Below, piece by piece: positions 1-6,456 of a DNA stretch of 30,187 nt. Where the stretch lies: positions 1-30,187 of the IMG/VR virus record IMGVR_UViG_3300032006_000052; one strand, given 5' to 3'. The notes under the pieces were generated by a model. That model did not search any database and was not told the DNA's origin. It saw only the letters and a list, made by a program, of their open reading frames with translations. The stretch comes from a virus. Each line of letters opens with the position of its first letter. The first letter of the stretch is position 1. A program made the translations under genes and the position numbers.

Positions 1-854
1 AGATTGTCTAATTTTTCTTTAGACAAAGAATAGTTTGAAGAATTAACATATATTAATAGTTCTTGTTGTGTATCATTATCACCACCAATATCAAAGAAAT
101 ATCTATCAAGCATATCATGTGAACAAACATAAACACTTTCATCAAATCCACATTCTATAGCTTTCTCTTTAGCTTGATTTTTTCCATCTAAAGTCATAAA
201 TGTACCTGATGTAGCACCACCTGTACCTGTTTGTACTTGGTGTAATATTATCTTTAGTGAATTTCTTGAAGCTGATGGTCTATAAAACTTTATTATTTCC
301 TTAGCTAAAGCTTCATTACCAGGTCTGAAAAAATCTTTTTCAATAAGATCATTTTCAATATCAGTTATAATTGATGATGATGTTTCGACTAATCTAGGTG
401 GCCTACTTGGACTATGATCATTTGATCTATTACTAATCCAACTATACCATTGTTTGACTTCTTTCGTTACATTTTGATGGTTAATATCTAAATCAATAAC
501 ATCAAAAATATAATCTGTCCAATCTAGTTTCTTAAATGCTTGAAGTCTATGTTCACCTATGACAATAGTATAATCATTACTATTCTTAAATACCATAGGT
601 GGTTGTTGTTCATAGTCAACAGCATTAGAAAAATCATCAGCCAATTCTTTAATATGTTGTTTCATTACGGATTGGCTTCTTGTTTGAAGATTTCCTCCTG
701 ATTTAACTTTATCTAATGATAATAGCTGTCTGCCTTCTCTTTTATAGGCATCAACAAGTTCAGGTTTTTGAATCGAACCTAAAAATTTAATTGTTTTTGA
801 TGTTGGATACTCTGTTTTTGAAGCTGTGAGCGACAGCGTATTTGGTCTTTTCAT
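1..854 (-). CDS. ParB-like nuclease-domain protein (3' end off window)
   Basis: The reading frame enters from the left edge; 284 codons from the ATG at 854 are visible and the C-terminus is missing. Residues about 45-110 resemble the ParB/sulfiredoxin-fold N-terminal domain, ending in the characteristic VIGEHRLQAF motif (residues 98-107), where ParB proteins carry a GEHR/GERR nucleotide-binding box. A downstream helix-turn-helix is not recognisable in the visible part, so partition or plasmid maintenance should not be assumed; free-standing phage ParB-like proteins act variously as nucleases, CTPases or regulators. The start at 854 follows an AAGGAG ribosome site seven bases away. An in-frame ATG at 911 would add 19 residues but has no such site. 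A sigma70-like promoter lies about 95 bases upstream. Domain call fairly sure; function unknown. Confidence 0.75.
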   Translation of the reverse strand, partial: MKRPNTLSLTASKTEYPTSKTIKFLGSIQKPELVDAYKREGRQLLSLDKVKSGGNLQTRSQSVMKQHIKELADDFSNAVDYEQQPPMVFKNSNDYTIVIGEHRLQAFKKLDWTDYIFDVIDLDINHQNVTKEVKQWYSWISNRSNDHSPSRPPRLVETSSSIITDIENDLIEKDFFRPGNEALAKEIIKFYRPSASRNSLKIILHQVQTGTGGATSGTFMTLDGKNQAKEKAIECGFDESVYVCSHDMLDRYFFDIGGDNDTQQELLIYVNSSNYSLSKEKLDN

Positions 855-918
855 TTTTTTCTCCTTAAATGTAAAAGTGTCTTTGTCTGATAAAAATCTA
901 GACAATGACATTAATTAA

Positions 919-938
919 GAGTTGATTAATTTCAACTC
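919..938 (-). other. Leader hairpin, 7-bp stem
   Basis: GAGTTGA (minus strand) pairs with TCAACTC across a six-base loop, at the predicted 5' end of the ParB-like mRNA. No U-run follows, so it is not a terminator. It may stabilise or regulate the leader. Confidence 0.4.
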
Positions 939-947
939 ATATAATAT

Positions 948-975
948 AGTATAACAGCTTTCGCTGTATTGTCAA
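948..975 (-). promoter_or_regulatory. Sigma70-like promoter for the ParB-like gene
   Basis: On the minus strand TTGACA (970-975) is followed after 16 bases by TATACT (948-953). The spacer carries the inverted repeat ACAGC-GAAA-GCTGT directly against the -10 box. Transcription would start near 941, giving a leader of about 87 bases before the ParB-like ATG. Confidence 0.65.
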
Positions 976-978
976 GTT

Positions 979-1158
979 TCAGTCCTTAAATAATATTTTT
1001 AGTTCACATTGAACTGTTTCATTACAAAATTCTTTTAAGAATTCAGAAGCAGACTTTAATTCATCCCTGCTTCTGACTTCTATTGTGATTTTCGAATTAA
1101 TCGAATTTGAGCTCTCATTACGATTTCTGAACTGTCGGAAGGAGCTTACTCTTTTGGG
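979..1158 (-). other. Candidate -1 frameshift extension of the lipoprotein gene
   Basis: The lipoprotein frame reads AGC CCA AAA GAG TAA, which contains the heptamer C CCA AAA (1152-1158) in the X XXY YYZ phase used for -1 slippage. The frame entered by a -1 slip is open for 57 codons, from AGA at 1150-1152 to a TGA at 979-981. It lacks an ATG of its own and encodes a charged stretch (for example KITIEVRSRDELKSASEFLK). A 10-bp stem-loop lies inside it at 1043-1076, about 75 bases past the slip site, which is farther than the usual 5-9 base spacer. Alternatives are a decayed gene, a non-ATG start, or a sequencing indel. Confidence 0.35.
1043..1076. other. 10-bp perfect stem-loop
   Basis: TCAGAAGCAG (1043-1052) and CTGCTTCTGA (1067-1076) are exact inverse complements separated by 14 bases. 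No T-run follows on either strand, so it is not a standard terminator. It sits between the lipoprotein gene and the ParB-like promoter. Confidence 0.5.
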
Positions 1159-1415
1159 CTTTCTTCTTCTTGAAGCACATCAGTTTCTGCATCAATGTAA
1201 TCAGAAGCTTCTGCTACAACACCTGCTGTAGTATCACCTACGAACGCTGCTGCATCAACTACATCTTCTGTTACTGCTGAAACTACTTGTGATGTTCCAG
1301 TAACAACCGAGTCAACAGTGCCTGTTACAACAGTTTTACCTGCTTCCCAAACACCACCGACAGTTGTACAACCTGTCATCAAGATTAGAAAACTCAATGA
1401 TATTAAGTTTTTCAT
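1146..1415 (-). CDS. Small lipoprotein
   Basis: The 89-residue product starts MKNLISLSFLILMTGC, a lipoprotein signal with lipobox M-T-G-C; lipidation would fall on Cys16. The mature part is rich in Val, Thr, Ala and Gly with repeated short hydrophobic turns, resembling small entericidin-like or membrane-associating lipoproteins, and ends in an acidic tail. I chose the ATG at 1415 rather than the in-frame ATG at 1481, because the signal peptide begins there and AGGA lies ten bases upstream. A sigma70-like promoter (1570-1597) and a T4-type late box (1533-1540) lie upstream, with a palindrome in the leader. The last codons contain a possible frameshift heptamer. No specific function is recognised; its place next to the spanin genes hints at a role at the envelope or in lysis. 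Confidence 0.7.
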   Translation of the reverse strand: MKNLISLSFLILMTGCTTVGGVWEAGKTVVTGTVDSVVTGTSQVVSAVTEDVVDAAAFVGDTTAGVVAEASDYIDAETDVLQEEESPKE

Positions 1416-1472
1416 TTTGACTATTCCTGTCTTTTCTCCCCCATACCTCTCGATAATGGGTGTTAATAATAT

Positions 1473-1493
1473 GCTATTCAATGATTGAATAGC
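1473..1493. promoter_or_regulatory. Perfect 21-base palindrome in the lipoprotein leader
   Basis: GCTATTCAAT-G-ATTGAATAGC is a perfect inverted repeat with ten-base arms. It lies between the promoters (1533-1597) and the lipoprotein start. It could be an operator or, as RNA, an 8-bp hairpin. No U-run follows. Confidence 0.5.
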
Positions 1494-1532
1494 GGCTATT
1501 TCTAATATCTAACATCCCTGTTAATACTATTG

Positions 1533-1540
1533 TATTTATA
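1533..1540 (-). promoter_or_regulatory. T4-type late promoter box
   Basis: Exact TATAAATA on the minus strand in the intergenic region, about 118 bases upstream of the lipoprotein start. In T4 this octamer is recognised by the gp55-gp33 late transcription machinery. Confidence 0.55.
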
Positions 1541-1569
1541 TAAAGTCAAAATTTTAACTCTATATATCT

Positions 1570-1597
1570 ATTATACTAGCTTTTGTTGTTTTGTCAA
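1570..1597 (-). promoter_or_regulatory. Sigma70-like promoter upstream of the lipoprotein gene
   Basis: Consensus TTGACA (1592-1597) and TATAAT (1570-1575), 16 bases apart. The -35 box overlaps the stop codon of the o-spanin-like gene. Confidence 0.65.
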
Positions 1598-2181
1598 TCT
1601 TTTTGTCTTGGGAATAGACCGATACTTGGTCTTATTGAATCATCATTACTATTAGAAACGCCAACACCTTGCTCTGATGTGCCATCTGGATTCTTAATAG
1701 TAACATTTCGATAATAAACAACTACTTCACCTAATTGTTTGATGTATCTTTTAAGTTCTTGCATATCTTCTGCCATCACTTTATAATCACCAACAGTAGT
1801 TGCGACGAATAGAATTTCGCCATTGTTTTGTTCTTTCATTTCATCTAGAAATCTATCTAGATATGTGTAGCCTTCTGGCCATTCTGGATTTTCTGTATCT
1901 TCTATAGCACAAGCTTTAGGTCTTTTAAGTTGTTCTACACCATTTTCATCAAACTTCTTAGGCTCAAATGATATAGTTCTCTTACAGGGATTTGTAATTT
2001 TGGCTGTTGATACGACATACCATTTAGGTGCTGTTAATTCTACAGGTCTAGGTAATTGTGGTTGAATAATGTCAATTTCTATAGGTTTAGTAACTACATC
2101 AATTCTTTTTGAACCAAATCCCGCACAACCACTAATCACTAGTGTTAGGAGCATCAATGTTATAAAGTGCTTCTGTATCAT
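1594..2181 (-). CDS. Outer-membrane spanin-like lipoprotein (Rz1-like)
   Basis: The 195-residue product begins with a lipoprotein signal (hydrophobic LMLLTLV, lipobox I-S-G-C, lipidated Cys19), followed by a proline-containing stretch (QPQLPRPVELTAP). Its start lies 50 bases inside the end of the preceding gene, which encodes a membrane-anchored coiled coil. That overlapping order, inner subunit then lipoprotein, is the classic Rz/Rz1 arrangement for fusing inner and outer membranes at lysis. It is much longer than most o-spanins, with an extra folded C-terminal region (about residues 55-195) of unknown role, so a second function is possible. The spanin assignment is inferred from architecture, not similarity. 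Confidence 0.55.
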   Translation of the reverse strand: MIQKHFITLMLLTLVISGCAGFGSKRIDVVTKPIEIDIIQPQLPRPVELTAPKWYVVSTAKITNPCKRTISFEPKKFDENGVEQLKRPKACAIEDTENPEWPEGYTYLDRFLDEMKEQNNGEILFVATTVGDYKVMAEDMQELKRYIKQLGEVVVYYRNVTIKNPDGTSEQGVGVSNSNDDSIRPSIGLFPRQKD

Positions 2182-2515
2182 CTTCTAATCCCTCCATTAC
2201 GGCTTCGCTAGCATTATTCATTCTAATCTCTATCAAACCTGGTTTTTTAAGTGCTAACATATCTAGATTATGTCTTGAGAATATTGCTAAATACTCAGCT
2301 TTCTCAGCTTCTATCTCAGCATTCACTCTTGCCATATTGTTTAATGCTTCACCTTGTCTCTCATATTGTTCTTTCATAACAGCCATAGTCTCTTTCTGTG
2401 TTTCAACAGCTGTTTCTAATTTGAAATTATTTTCTTTAAGCTTAATATTCTCTTGATATAGAAAATAACTCCCTATACCTAATATTAAAATAATTCCTAT
2501 AAATACTTGTTGCAT
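2132..2515 (-). CDS. Inner-membrane spanin-like protein (Rz-like)
   Basis: The 127-residue product has an N-terminal membrane anchor (about residues 4-18, VFIGIILILGIGSYFLY). A long charged coiled coil (about residues 22-85) and an acidic tail follow. This N-in/C-out topology with a periplasmic coiled coil is that of i-spanins. The 3' end overlaps the lipoprotein gene by 50 bases, and the start forms TAATG with the upstream gene's stop, implying coupled translation. With the lipoprotein it would form a two-component spanin. Other membrane-anchored coiled-coil roles cannot be excluded. Confidence 0.55.
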   Translation of the reverse strand: MQQVFIGIILILGIGSYFLYQENIKLKENNFKLETAVETQKETMAVMKEQYERQGEALNNMARVNAEIEAEKAEYLAIFSRHNLDMLALKKPGLIEIRMNNASEAVMEGLEDDTEALYNIDAPNTSD

Positions 2516-2751
2516 TATTCGTATAATTCCCTAATCATGTAGTCTATTGGGTCTTGAGATTTAATCTCAACTACTCTTTCATCATCATCTAGAAAAATAA
2601 TATGTTTTGGAGTAATTTTGATCTTTTTTCTGACTATGAATTTATGTGTTTCTTTCTTACTTTCCCAATTTGTAGTTGGTTGATAAGTAATCCATAATTC
2701 ATACTTTGGCTTTATAAAGTATGATAAAAATTTGTTCCATAATCTAGACAT
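2515..2751 (-). CDS. Conserved small phage protein, unknown function
   Basis: The 78-residue basic product (begins MSRLWNKFLSYFIKPKYELW) has no signal peptide or recognised motif. Its N-terminus is amphipathic and aromatic, and its C-terminus acidic (IDYMIRELYE). I chose the ATG at 2751, four bases after the preceding stop, over an in-frame ATG at 2832 that would lie deep within the neighbouring gene. Its TAA overlaps the next ATG (TAATG). It sits in the lysis-like cluster between the holin-like and spanin-like genes. Function not recognised. Confidence 0.65.
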   Translation of the reverse strand: MSRLWNKFLSYFIKPKYELWITYQPTTNWESKKETHKFIVRKKIKITPKHIIFLDDDERVVEIKSQDPIDYMIRELYE

Positions 2752-2755
2752 AATT

Positions 2756-3085
2756 TTACTCTTTCGTATGTTCTTCCATATGATTATCAAATTCATCTTG
2801 TAATTTCTCAAGATCATCTTGTAAATACTCAATATTTAAGTCTTGAACTGCATCATCTGGTAATGCTCCTAGTTCACCTCTTGGCCACTTGATTCTGAAT
2901 TCTTCATTCATCTCTACAGCATCTTGCATTCGAATTACATCTAACTGTAATTGTGCTATTTGACTTGTTAATGAAAAATAAACTCCTGCTATAGATAATA
3001 TCACAGCAAGAATACCAATCAAACTCTTAACATCTATAGTTACTTGACTTTTCTCTGTTAAACCTATTTGTTTTTCTTCTGTCAT
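2756..3085 (-). CDS. Single-pass membrane protein, holin-like topology
   Basis: The 109-residue product has a short polar N-terminus, one strong membrane segment (about residues 21-42, SLIGILAVILSIAGVYFSLT) and an acidic, helical C-terminal part of about 65 residues. The N-in/C-out layout with a soluble outside domain is like that of T4 holin T, and it lies immediately upstream of the spanin-like pair, so holin or antiholin is a reasonable guess. The tail also resembles membrane-anchored coiled-coil proteins of unknown role, and a similar architecture recurs at 25802-26191. Gene real; function inferred from context only. Confidence 0.55.
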   Translation of the reverse strand: MTEEKQIGLTEKSQVTIDVKSLIGILAVILSIAGVYFSLTSQIAQLQLDVIRMQDAVEMNEEFRIKWPRGELGALPDDAVQDLNIEYLQDDLEKLQDEFDNHMEEHTKE

Positions 3086-3088
3086 TTT

Positions 3089-3484
3089 CTAATTTTTTCT
3101 ATTTCTTGCCATACCTTTAATCATAGAAATTCTTTTATGAACTTTCTTCTTCTTTGGTTTAGTGTGAACTGTGTTATCATCTCCAGTTCCAGCGATATGT
3201 GGGCCAGTCACACTTCCCATATCTTCATATTGAACACCATTTCTTAGTTTCTTGAATTCTCTAAGTCTAGGTTCTCTACGATTATATTTTTGAGTTACTA
3301 TAGAAAGATTACTTTTATCATTATTCATTGGATCATTGTCCTTATGATGAACATCTTTACCTTCTAGTTTTTCTGGAGCTGTTGACTTCTTTAACGATGC
3401 CCTAGCCGCGTTTCTAGCCGCTCTCCTGAGTTTTTGTTCAGGTCTTGAGTGGTAATTCTCGTATTCTTTCTTATAGTTTCTCAT
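3089..3484 (-). CDS. HNH-endonuclease-like basic protein
   Basis: In this 131-residue protein the segment at residues 45-70 (VHHKDNDPMNNDKSNLSIVT) has the HNH pattern: a paired histidine at 46-47, a central Asn-rich turn, and the N-L that precedes the second helix. The third canonical His is not obvious; an Asn may replace it. Very basic flanks (RRAARNAARASLKK; C-terminal KPKKKKVHKR) suggest DNA binding. HNH proteins in T4-like phages include homing endonucleases and packaging-associated nickases; there is no intron or insertion signature here. It overlaps the peroxiredoxin stop as TAATG. Confidence 0.6.
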   Translation of the reverse strand: MRNYKKEYENYHSRPEQKLRRAARNAARASLKKSTAPEKLEGKDVHHKDNDPMNNDKSNLSIVTQKYNRREPRLREFKKLRNGVQYEDMGSVTGPHIAGTGDDNTVHTKPKKKKVHKRISMIKGMARNRKN

Positions 3485-3957
3485 TATAGGTATTCTAATA
3501 CAGTTTCAGGTTTAGACATCTCATAAGGATCTTCTCCATGATCATCTTCAATCCCTGCTTCTGCAAAAAGTTGTTCTACTTCACCATTATTTATAACAGC
3601 AGCGTATCTCCAACTCCTATATCCGAAACCTAAATTCTCTTTTTTGACTAACATTCCCAATCTTCTGGTCAATTCGCCATTTCCATCAGCTAAAAAGTTC
3701 ACTCTTTGTGCATCTAGATTATGTCTCCAGGCTTGCATAACAAAAGCATCATTAACAGAAATACACCATATCTCATTAATGCCTTTTGCTTCAAACTCTG
3801 AAAATAGTTCTTCATATGCTGGAACTTGTTTAGTTGAACAAGTAGGTGTGAATGCACCTGGTAATCCAAAGATTACTACTCTCTTATCTTTAAAGATATC
3901 AGTAGTATCTATAGGGTCTAAGGGTGCTTGGTTTATTTTGATGTTTAATAGATTCAT
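3484..3957 (-). CDS. Peroxiredoxin, Prx5-like
   Basis: Thiol peroxidase that would reduce hydrogen or alkyl peroxides in the cytoplasm. The active site PGAFTPTC is complete (residues 33-40; Pro33, Thr37, peroxidatic Cys40). The surroundings (VIFGLPGAFTPTC, VPAYEEL) are typical of the Prx5 subfamily. Its 157 residues match the usual length, so the gene looks intact. Cys66 (EIWCISVND) is the only other cysteine and is not at a standard resolving position, suggesting a 1-Cys-type enzyme needing an external thiol donor. As an auxiliary metabolic gene it may protect host machinery or the replisome from oxidative stress during infection. It lies among small conserved phage genes with no other redox gene in the window. 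Confidence 0.9.
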   Translation of the reverse strand: MNLLNIKINQAPLDPIDTTDIFKDKRVVIFGLPGAFTPTCSTKQVPAYEELFSEFEAKGINEIWCISVNDAFVMQAWRHNLDAQRVNFLADGNGELTRRLGMLVKKENLGFGYRSWRYAAVINNGEVEQLFAEAGIEDDHGEDPYEMSKPETVLEYL

Positions 3958-3980
3958 AATATATTCCTCCTTCTAATTAT

Positions 3981-4544
3981 CTATCTCAAATCATGTCCAG
4001 TACAATACATCATAGCTTCTTTATCAACATTGTACATTTTAAATACGGAGACTCCGTATATTTTTCCTGCAGGCTTTGCACCTGAATGAATTATTGTATC
4101 ACCTCGTTCAGCGTCGATTTCTTCATCAATCATCATACGCCTAGTTAAGATGTAAGTTTTTTCGTTTTGTAGTTTAGTTATAGGAACAAATTCTTCTAAG
4201 AGTTCATCTTCAAGTTGTCCAGTTTCTTTTAAATATTTAAAAACTTCTTTATCTAATTGAGAGCCTTTTAGACCAGTATGCTCTTTGATAAGAAATAGTG
4301 CGGCAGCATATGAAGCGATTTTTGTTTTTCCAAACGGAATCATCTCCATAATTCTTTTTAAATTGAATATTAGACGATGCAATAGTGTATATGCATCTTT
4401 CTCTTTTGATGTAGAAGGTTTCTTTTTAGTTCTTTTTCCCTTCTCGTCTATTAAGCCTTCTTTGAATGCGGCTTGTTCTTTCCAAGGTGTTGTTAAGAGT
4501 TTTAAAACTCTAAAAACTATTACGGTGTCAACTCCTCTTCCCAT
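3981..4544 (-). CDS. Conserved T4-like marine phage protein, unknown function
   Basis: The 187-residue soluble protein has the opening pattern DTVIVFRVLKLLTTPWKEQAAF, a Lys-rich linker and then AYTLLHRLIFNLKRI. I remember this type of sequence from many marine T4-like phages, where it is left as hypothetical or virion-associated. No catalytic motif was seen. It is three bases after the previous stop and probably co-transcribed with 4548-4916. A role in head or neck assembly is possible but not shown. Confidence 0.65.
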   Translation of the reverse strand: MGRGVDTVIVFRVLKLLTTPWKEQAAFKEGLIDEKGKRTKKKPSTSKEKDAYTLLHRLIFNLKRIMEMIPFGKTKIASYAAALFLIKEHTGLKGSQLDKEVFKYLKETGQLEDELLEEFVPITKLQNEKTYILTRRMMIDEEIDAERGDTIIHSGAKPAGKIYGVSVFKMYNVDKEAMMYCTGHDLR

Positions 4545-4547
4545 TTA

Positions 4548-4916
4548 TTATAACTCTCTAAGTCTATTTATTACTTCTTTATCTAATGGAACTTCTAGCT
4601 TCCAATTTTCTTCGACATACTCTAGATATATTAAGCATGTTTTTAATACAGGCCAATATTCTTCTTCAATCTTATATAGTAGCATTCGTATGGCGTGTTC
4701 TACACCAAACAAATTGTTTAATACTATAAGGTGATTGAGAATCAATCTTTCCCGTAATTCGCCGTTTTTGTAATATCTTTTAAGAAGTCTTTTTAGGTAT
4801 CTGAATCTTCTGATATCTTCATAGAATTCTTCTGTTGATGTGCATTGCGGATTATCGTAATGACGAATTGCGAATAAGGTAAAATTCTCCTCGTTGAGTT
4901 CTTCAAAAATATCCAT
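4548..4916 (-). CDS. Conserved T4-like phage protein (DUF7207-type)
   Basis: The 122-residue helical protein matches a pattern I recall from T4-like phages: FTLFAIRHYDNPQC near the start, then RRFRYLKRLLKRYYKNGEL and RERLILNHLIVLNNLFG. The family is usually annotated DUF7207 or hypothetical. It is mostly alpha-helical with no catalytic residues recognised. It is followed within three bases by the 3981-4544 gene, and this pairing suggests a shared role. Confidence 0.6.
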   Translation of the reverse strand: MDIFEELNEENFTLFAIRHYDNPQCTSTEEFYEDIRRFRYLKRLLKRYYKNGELRERLILNHLIVLNNLFGVEHAIRMLLYKIEEEYWPVLKTCLIYLEYVEENWKLEVPLDKEVINRLREL

Positions 4917-4940
4917 TATATAATTACTTATAACGGAAAA

Positions 4941-5354
4941 TTACTGCTGTATATTACCCGATACTTTAAATCCGCCTGTAGGCATTTTCTCATATTGGAT
5001 ATCCAATACAAGATTTTCAGGAATAGTTACACCCATGTTGTCAACATATCTTCCTGTTGGATCAACTTTTTCACCGAATACTGATAAAGGTATTCTAAGT
5101 GATCCACTATCGCCCGCTGCTTCTACTTGTACATCAAAAGAAACACCAATCTGTTGTACTTTCTTAGCTAATTGAATAAGAGCTGCATTAACTGTCGCGA
5201 ACTCCATTTGCATATTAGCTGAGAGCCAGGTATTAACTCTGGCTCTTACATCTTCTTGGTCCATTCTATGGAAGTCAAAATCACCGTCAGCTGTTATTCC
5301 AGCTGTTCCAGTGCCTAAAGCTACTTCGTTTAAATAAGTTTTAAAACTTTTCAT
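4941..5354 (-). CDS. Putative head-internal protein with MKSFKTYLNE leader
   Basis: The 137-residue protein starts MKSFKTYLNE-V. This closely resembles T4 capsid-targeting sequences (MKTYQEFIAE in internal proteins), which end in the (L/I)-X-E site cut by the prohead protease; here L-N-E precedes Val11. The remainder (about residues 35-137) is a helix followed by a beta-rich region with no recognised catalytic motif. A simple alternative is a minor virion or decoration protein. It lies next to a likely surface protein gene (5370-5963). The leader reading is inference. Confidence 0.55.
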   Translation of the reverse strand: MKSFKTYLNEVALGTGTAGITADGDFDFHRMDQEDVRARVNTWLSANMQMEFATVNAALIQLAKKVQQIGVSFDVQVEAAGDSGSLRIPLSVFGEKVDPTGRYVDNMGVTIPENLVLDIQYEKMPTGGFKVSGNIQQ

Positions 5355-5369
5355 TATCTTAACCTAAAA

Positions 5370-5963
5370 TTATGCTGTGACTGTTATTGTACCAGCTGCT
5401 GTTCCGATAGCTGAACTATTAGTAATAGTCGCGTTATCAGTTGTTCCAGCATCTTTGATTGTACCTGAATTTAACGCCATTGCGTTAGTTCCGACACTCA
5501 ATACATCATCAGCGTTTGTTGCTGCGTTACCCGCTGCTATTGCTAGTGAGAATACAAGTTCGTTAGTTCCTGTTCCACTTGCGTATGCTAAGTTGTGTGG
5601 TCCTCTACCTGAACCAGAACCAGCATTACTGTTGGTTATAGCTAAGTAAGGTGTTCCACCTGATGTATCGACATCTACTGGCTCGTTAAAGAATACTCTA
5701 ACAGATAGAGTAAATCCATCAGATTTATCTGCTGCTGTAGTTATCCAATCAATTTCAGTAATATCTGCTGCGCCCAATGATGTTGCTAGTGAACCAATTG
5801 CTACTAAAATCTCTGGATCGGCACTTGTATTGTCGTTCCCAGATTGTGTAGAGCCTGCTTCAACTACCCAACCGCTTGCGTTTGCATATACTTCTTTTTT
5901 TCGCGCTGTTGTCAAATGTTTAGGTTTAGACTCGTCTGCGTCTGTTGCTCCCCATAATGGCAT
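5370..5963 (-). CDS. Virion surface or decoration protein with SwmB-like beta domain
   Basis: The 197-residue product starts MPLWGATDADESKPKHLT, an opening seen on small structural proteins of marine T4-like phages. The region at about residues 85-190 (SVRVFFNEPVDVDT, GGTPYLAITN, LAYASGTGTNELVF) fits the repetitive beta-sandwich SwmB/Big-type modules found in bacterial adhesins. It is rich in Ala, Thr, Gly and Ser, with no signal peptide. The start follows GGGAG, 10 bases upstream of ATG. It is probably displayed on the capsid or fibre and may bind cells or particles. Confidence 0.6.
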   Translation of the reverse strand: MPLWGATDADESKPKHLTTARKKEVYANASGWVVEAGSTQSGNDNTSADPEILVAIGSLATSLGAADITEIDWITTAADKSDGFTLSVRVFFNEPVDVDTSGGTPYLAITNSNAGSGSGRGPHNLAYASGTGTNELVFSLAIAAGNAATNADDVLSVGTNAMALNSGTIKDAGTTDNATITNSSAIGTAAGTITVTA

Positions 5964-5999
5964 TGTTTTTATCTCCCAATAAAATTATATATTATATTA

Positions 6000-6455
6000 C
6001 TATCTATTTAGTAATTTTAAGAACTTATTAAACCCTTTCTTATCTTTCTGCATGGCTTTTGTTACTTCACCACGCTGAGCAGGCTTTAAGTTCATTAAGT
6101 TCTTTAAGACTTTCTTAGCTGTTGCTTGATTAATCTTAATAGAACTCTTATCATTTAGTTTAATAGTGCCACCTCCCGATAGGTCAGCTGCACTAGCTAT
6201 TTGAACTTGAACTTGTCTGTCTGTAGTTGCTTGTTGGCCTTTGTTTCCTTTCTGGTCAAAAGCATCTACTGCAGCTCTCGTTATAAGTTCATCCTTAGCA
6301 TCTTTGTATTTGCCACCCAATTTGAGTGCCAACTTATCAATCATACTAAGTAATTCTCTTTCTGACTTAGCCTTCTTGACTAAATCATAGAGAAGATTAT
6401 TACCCGCTTGTGTAGGCATTCCCAAATCTGGTGCTCTTCTGCCTTCACGAATCAT
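6000..6455 (-). CDS. Basic protein with MIREG leader, possible internal head protein
   Basis: The 151-residue, Lys-rich product starts MIREGRRAPDLG; I-R-E followed by Gly fits the (L/I)-X-E protease pattern at the very N-terminus. The centre has a beta-like stretch (RQVQVQIASAADLSGGG) and the C-terminal part is helical and basic (KKVLKNLMNLKPAQRGEVTK). It lies two bases after the large 6457-9153 gene and is probably co-translated. No enzymatic motif was found. A DNA-binding, head-packaged role is plausible but unproven. Confidence 0.55.
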   Translation of the reverse strand: MIREGRRAPDLGMPTQAGNNLLYDLVKKAKSERELLSMIDKLALKLGGKYKDAKDELITRAAVDAFDQKGNKGQQATTDRQVQVQIASAADLSGGGTIKLNDKSSIKINQATAKKVLKNLMNLKPAQRGEVTKAMQKDKKGFNKFLKLLNR

Positions 6456-6456
6456 C

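Noticed and set aside
1131-1150. GTCGGAAGGAGC stretch resembling part of a glutamine riboswitch seen in marine phages
   Set aside because: The other conserved parts of that RNA are absent nearby and the stretch is on the strand opposite to the genes.
3588-3595. TATAAATA inside the peroxiredoxin gene
   Set aside because: It sits in coding sequence about 100 bases from the next start, with no supporting feature; a chance match in AT-rich DNA is likely.
3644-4734. Plus-strand frames of 110 and 149 codons opposite the peroxiredoxin and its neighbours
   Set aside because: They overlap intact, recognisable minus-strand genes and show no motif, signal or ribosome site.
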